Shown here in pieces: positions 59,182 to 64,000 of a stretch of 64,000 nt of DNA (position 1 is the stretch's first letter; every line of letters starts with the position of its first letter). The position numbers and the translations under genes are program-made. The notes beneath the pieces were generated by a model, which was not told the origin of the DNA, did not search any database, and worked only from the letters and a program-made list of their open reading frames with translations. The stretch comes from Pseudomonas frederiksbergensis. Lineage in GTDB: Bacteria > Pseudomonadota > Gammaproteobacteria > Pseudomonadales > Pseudomonadaceae. The stretch spans positions 2,294,001 to 2,358,000 of the forward strand of contig NZ_CP017886.1 of NCBI RefSeq assembly GCF_001874645.1, read 5' to 3'.

Positions 59182-59190
59182 AGTGCAGGA

Positions 59191-61352
<2,162 letters not shown>

Positions 61353-61553
61353 AACCCGGCCAGTCTAGACACAACTGGCAAAGAACGCCAACACCGGTGC
61401 AAACAGCGTGATGAATGGCGTAATTACAGGATTGTTGCCGCAGGTTGGCGCAACTACACTCGCTGCGCCATGCTGCGCCTTGACGCTGCCGGGCGTGCGC
61501 CGTAGCCTTGGCGTTCAAATTACTATCGTAATATTCAATCTAGGGATCGCCTC
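61353..61553. other. Spacer between the thiC riboswitch and tolC
   Basis: This divergent 201-base region must carry the thiC promoter (minus strand) and the tolC promoter (plus strand). TTGGCG (61508) and TAATAT (61529) near tolC are 15 bases apart, a weak candidate. No gene is evident. Confidence 0.4.
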
Positions 61554-62993
61554 ATGCTGCGCAAACTCTCACTGGCCCTCGCCGTGTCTTGTGCGTCCAA
61601 TGGAATGGCCTGGGCAGCAGAAGCGCCATTATCGACCAATACCGATTTGGTCAGCGTCTACCAGGAAGCCGTCGACAACAACGCCGACCTGGCCGCCGCC
61701 CGCGCCCAATATGGCGCGCAAAAGGAAGTCGTGCCCCAGGCCCGCGCCGGCCTGCTGCCGAACCTCTCGGGCGGTGCGGAAGTCGCCGATGTGCGGACGA
61801 AAATCGACCAGCCATCGGCTATCGCCAATCGCAGCGCCCACTTCTACCAGGCAACGCTGGCCCAACCGTTGTTCCGCGCCGATCGCTGGTTCCAGTTTCA
61901 GGCGGCCAAGGATGTCAACGAGCAAGCGGCGCTGCAACTCTCGGCGACCGAGCAGAACCTGATTCTGCAAAGCGCCGAAAACTACTTCAACGTGCTGCGC
62001 AGCCAGGACAACCTGGCGTCGACCAAGGCCGAGGAGGCGGCGTTCAAGCGCCAGCTCGATCAGTCCAATGAGCGTTTCGACGTAGGCCTCTCGGACAAGA
62101 CCGACGTACTGCAATCGCAAGCCAGTTATGACACCGCACGCGCCAACCGGATTCTCGCCCAGCGCCAGGTAGATGATGCGTTCGAAGCGCTGATCACCCT
62201 GACCAACCGTCAGTACAACTCGATTCAGGGCATCGTCCACACCTTGCCGGTCCTGCCGCCAGCGCCGAACGACGCCAAGGCCTGGGTCGACACCGCCGCC
62301 AAGCAGAACCTCAACCTGCTGGCCAGCAACTACGCGGTCAGCGCCGCCAAAGAGACGCTCAAGCAGCGCAAGGCCGGTCACGCACCGACCCTCGACGCCG
62401 TGGCGCAGTACAAGACCGGCGACAACGATGCGCTGGGCTTCAGCAACCCGAGCGCCTTTGGTCAACCGTACGGTGGCACCGTCTCGCAAAGCTCGGTCGG
62501 CCTGCAATTGAACATTCCGATCTACAGCGGCGGACTGACCAGCTCGCAGGTTCGCGAGTCGTACTCGCGCCTGGACCAAAGCGAACAGCAACGCGAAGCA
62601 CTGCGTCGGCAAGTGGTGGAAAACACCCGCAACCTGCACCGCGCGGTGAACAGCGATGTCGAGCAGGTGCAGGCTCGCCGCCAGTCGATCATCTCGAACC
62701 AGAGCGCGGTGGAAGCCACGGAGATCGGTTATCAGGTGGGCACGCGCAATATCGTCGATGTGCTCGACGCCCAGCGTCAGCTGTACACCTCGGTGCGCAA
62801 CTACAACAACAGCCGCTACGACTACATCCTCGACAACCTGCGCCTGAAGCAGGCGGCCGGCACCCTGAGCCCGGGCGACTTGCAGGACCTGAAGCGTTAT
62901 CTCAAGGCCGACTACAACCCGGACAAGGACTTCCTGCCGCCGGACCTGGCCAAGGCTGCAGCGCAGCAGCTGAAGGCTAATCCGGGTCAGTAA
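61554..62993 (+). CDS. tolC: Outer-membrane efflux channel TolC
   Basis: TolC is the trimeric outer-membrane tunnel used by multidrug pumps and type I secretion. The 479-aa protein has a signal peptide ending near AWAAEAPL and two repeated coiled-coil/beta halves. Typical segments are VSVYQEAVDNNADLAAARAQ, QATLAQPLFRADRWFQFQAA, RFDVGLSDKTDVLQSQASYD, and in the second half GLQLNIPIYSGGLTSSQVRE and GYQVGTRNIVDVLDAQRQLY. It stands alone; its pumps lie elsewhere. The stop is followed within six bases by a REPIN, and waaA is convergent. Confidence 0.96.
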   Translation: MLRKLSLALAVSCASNGMAWAAEAPLSTNTDLVSVYQEAVDNNADLAAARAQYGAQKEVVPQARAGLLPNLSGGAEVADVRTKIDQPSAIANRSAHFYQATLAQPLFRADRWFQFQAAKDVNEQAALQLSATEQNLILQSAENYFNVLRSQDNLASTKAEEAAFKRQLDQSNERFDVGLSDKTDVLQSQASYDTARANRILAQRQVDDAFEALITLTNRQYNSIQGIVHTLPVLPPAPNDAKAWVDTAAKQNLNLLASNYAVSAAKETLKQRKAGHAPTLDAVAQYKTGDNDALGFSNPSAFGQPYGGTVSQSSVGLQLNIPIYSGGLTSSQVRESYSRLDQSEQQREALRRQVVENTRNLHRAVNSDVEQVQARRQSIISNQSAVEATEIGYQVGTRNIVDVLDAQRQLYTSVRNYNNSRYDYILDNLRLKQAAGTLSPGDLQDLKRYLKADYNPDKDFLPPDLAKAAAQQLKANPGQ

Positions 62994-62998
62994 AAAGC

Positions 62999-63075
62999 AA
63001 AAGATCGCAGCCTGCGGCAGCTCCTACGGAGGAACACAAATCCCGTGTAGGAGCTGCCGCAGGCTGCGATCTTTT
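62999..63075. repeat. REPIN doublet 10 (outer GATC arms)
   Basis: The left arm AAAAGATCGCAGCCTGCGGC continues to AGCTCCTAC. The right arm is GTAGGAGCTGCCGCAGGC then TGCGATCTTTTT. It fills the space between the convergent tolC and waaA genes. Confidence 0.93.
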
Positions 63076-63093
63076 TATTCGGGGCACCGCGGT

Positions 63094-64000
63094 CTAACGG
63101 TTGATCAACCGCCCCAACCCATCAAGCAATCGCTGCAAGGCGCCTTGATTGGCGCGCATCACATTCAGCCCCGCTTCTGCCATCCGCTGCGCATCGCGTG
63201 GCAGTTCGAACAGCCGCTGCACCGCCACCGCCAGCCCGTGGGCGTCATCCACTTCCTGCAACGCCTTGGCGCTGCGCATCAGCGCGGCGATCTCAAGGAA
63301 ATTGAACAGGTGCGGCCCGCTCAGCACCGGCTTGGCCAGCGCTGCCGGCTCCAGCAAGTTATGCCCGCCGCTGGGCACCAGACTGCCGCCGACAAACGCA
63401 CTGTCGGCCAAGGCGTAGAGAAACAGCAATTCGCCCATGGTATCGCCAAGCAGCACTGAGGTGCTGGCGCTGACCGCTTCACCGGTCGAACGACGGATCG
63501 TGTTGAAGCCTTGCTGCTGGCAGAGCTCGAACACCGGGTTGAAACGCTCGGGGTGGCGCGGCACCAGAATCAGCAACGCATCCGGGTGACTGGCGAGTAA
63601 TTGCCGATGAGCCGCCAGCACTACTTCGTCCTCGCCTTCATGAGTGCTCGCGGCGATCCACACCGGACGCTCGACCGCTTGCCATTGCTGACGCAACTCG
63701 GCGGCGCGCTGCAACAGCTGTGGGTCAATGCTCAAGTCAAACTTGATCGAACCGGTCACTTCGACCGTTTCCGCACGCGCGCCCAGCTGCCGAAAACGCT
63801 CGGCCTCGGCTTCGGTCTGCACCGCGAACAGACTCATTTCGGCCAGCATCGGCTGTGTCAGCTTGCCGAAACGGCCATAGCCTTTGGCCGAGCGTTCCGA
63901 GAGGCGAGCATTGGCCAGTGCCACCGGAATCCCACGCTTGGCGCACTGATGTATGTGGTTGGGCCACAACTCGGTTTCCATGATCACCGCCAGTTTCGGC
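63094..64000 (-). CDS. waaA: Lipid A Kdo transferase WaaA (3' part, runs off the window)
   Basis: WaaA adds Kdo to lipid IVA at the inner membrane. About 300 C-terminal residues are visible and the 5' part lies beyond coordinate 64000. Motifs include VIMETELWPNHIHQCAKRGI, NARLSERSAKGYGRFGKLTQ, VEVTGSIKFDLSIDP, ASTHEGEDEVVLAAH, LVPRHPERF, and GGSLVPSGGHNLLEPAALAK, the last being the nucleotide-sugar-binding loop of GT30 enzymes. It is convergent with tolC. The start of the visible frame is internal, not a real initiation codon. Confidence 0.95.
   Translation of the reverse strand, partial: PKLAVIMETELWPNHIHQCAKRGIPVALANARLSERSAKGYGRFGKLTQPMLAEMSLFAVQTEAEAERFRQLGARAETVEVTGSIKFDLSIDPQLLQRAAELRQQWQAVERPVWIAASTHEGEDEVVLAAHRQLLASHPDALLILVPRHPERFNPVFELCQQQGFNTIRRSTGEAVSASTSVLLGDTMGELLFLYALADSAFVGGSLVPSGGHNLLEPAALAKPVLSGPHLFNFLEIAALMRSAKALQEVDDAHGLAVAVQRLFELPRDAQRMAEAGLNVMRANQGALQRLLDGLGRLINR

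Overview
This is a 64 kb stretch of core chromosome from a Pseudomonas of the fluorescens group. The evidence is the family content and gene order: rpsF-rpsR-DUF2232-rplI-dnaB, miaA-hfq-hflX-hflK-hflC-hisZ-purA, motAB-HDOD-rhdA-psd-serB and parC/parE-cpdA-nudF. The protein sequences look pseudomonad (azurin, ParC numbering, RhdA active-site loop), coding DNA is GC-rich, and ten REP doublets (REPINs) of the GTAGGAGCTGCCGCAGG type are scattered through the intergenic spaces. Species cannot be settled from this window alone.

Layout. 1-2.9 kb: an IS110-family insertion sequence abutting the azurin gene, then a LOG-type phosphoribohydrolase and a small charged protein. 3.0-9.75 kb: a three-gene operon (transglutaminase/DUF2126, circularly permuted ATP-grasp fused to alpha-E, second transglutaminase), a predicted peptide-ligating system whose product is unknown. 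10-20 kb: a YgiQ radical SAM protein, dnaB, the S6/S18/L9 ribosomal operon, rlmB and rnr. 19.9-20.4 kb: two identical tRNA-Leu(CAG) genes, each with its own promoter and terminator. 20.5-34 kb: a chemoreceptor, then a long minus-strand run covering purine synthesis (purA), histidine regulation (hisZ), membrane quality control (hflKC), hflX, hfq, miaA, mutL, an amidase, tsaE and nnrDE. 35.5-48.7 kb: queG, a TRIC-like channel, orn, rsgA, the flagellar stator motBA with a sigma-28 promoter, an HDOD protein, rhdA, psd, serB, an SMP/AhpA-like membrane protein and an orphan PqiC-like lipoprotein. 48.8-56.9 kb: parC, a phytase-like esterase, parE, yqiA, cpdA, a DUF1249 gene and nudF, all on the minus strand. 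57-64 kb: a DUF3298 lipoprotein, the thiC-cytX thiamine unit under a TPP riboswitch, tolC, and the 3' part of waaA running off the right edge.

Most of the window is conserved housekeeping DNA. I see no CRISPR array, no recognisable phage or integrative element, and no recognised defence operon. The least explained content is the ATP-grasp/alpha-E/transglutaminase operon, the IS110 element (whose family uses a bridge RNA), the REPIN population with a shared variant arm, and several small or unassigned proteins. All positions and motifs were read by eye; no database search was run.
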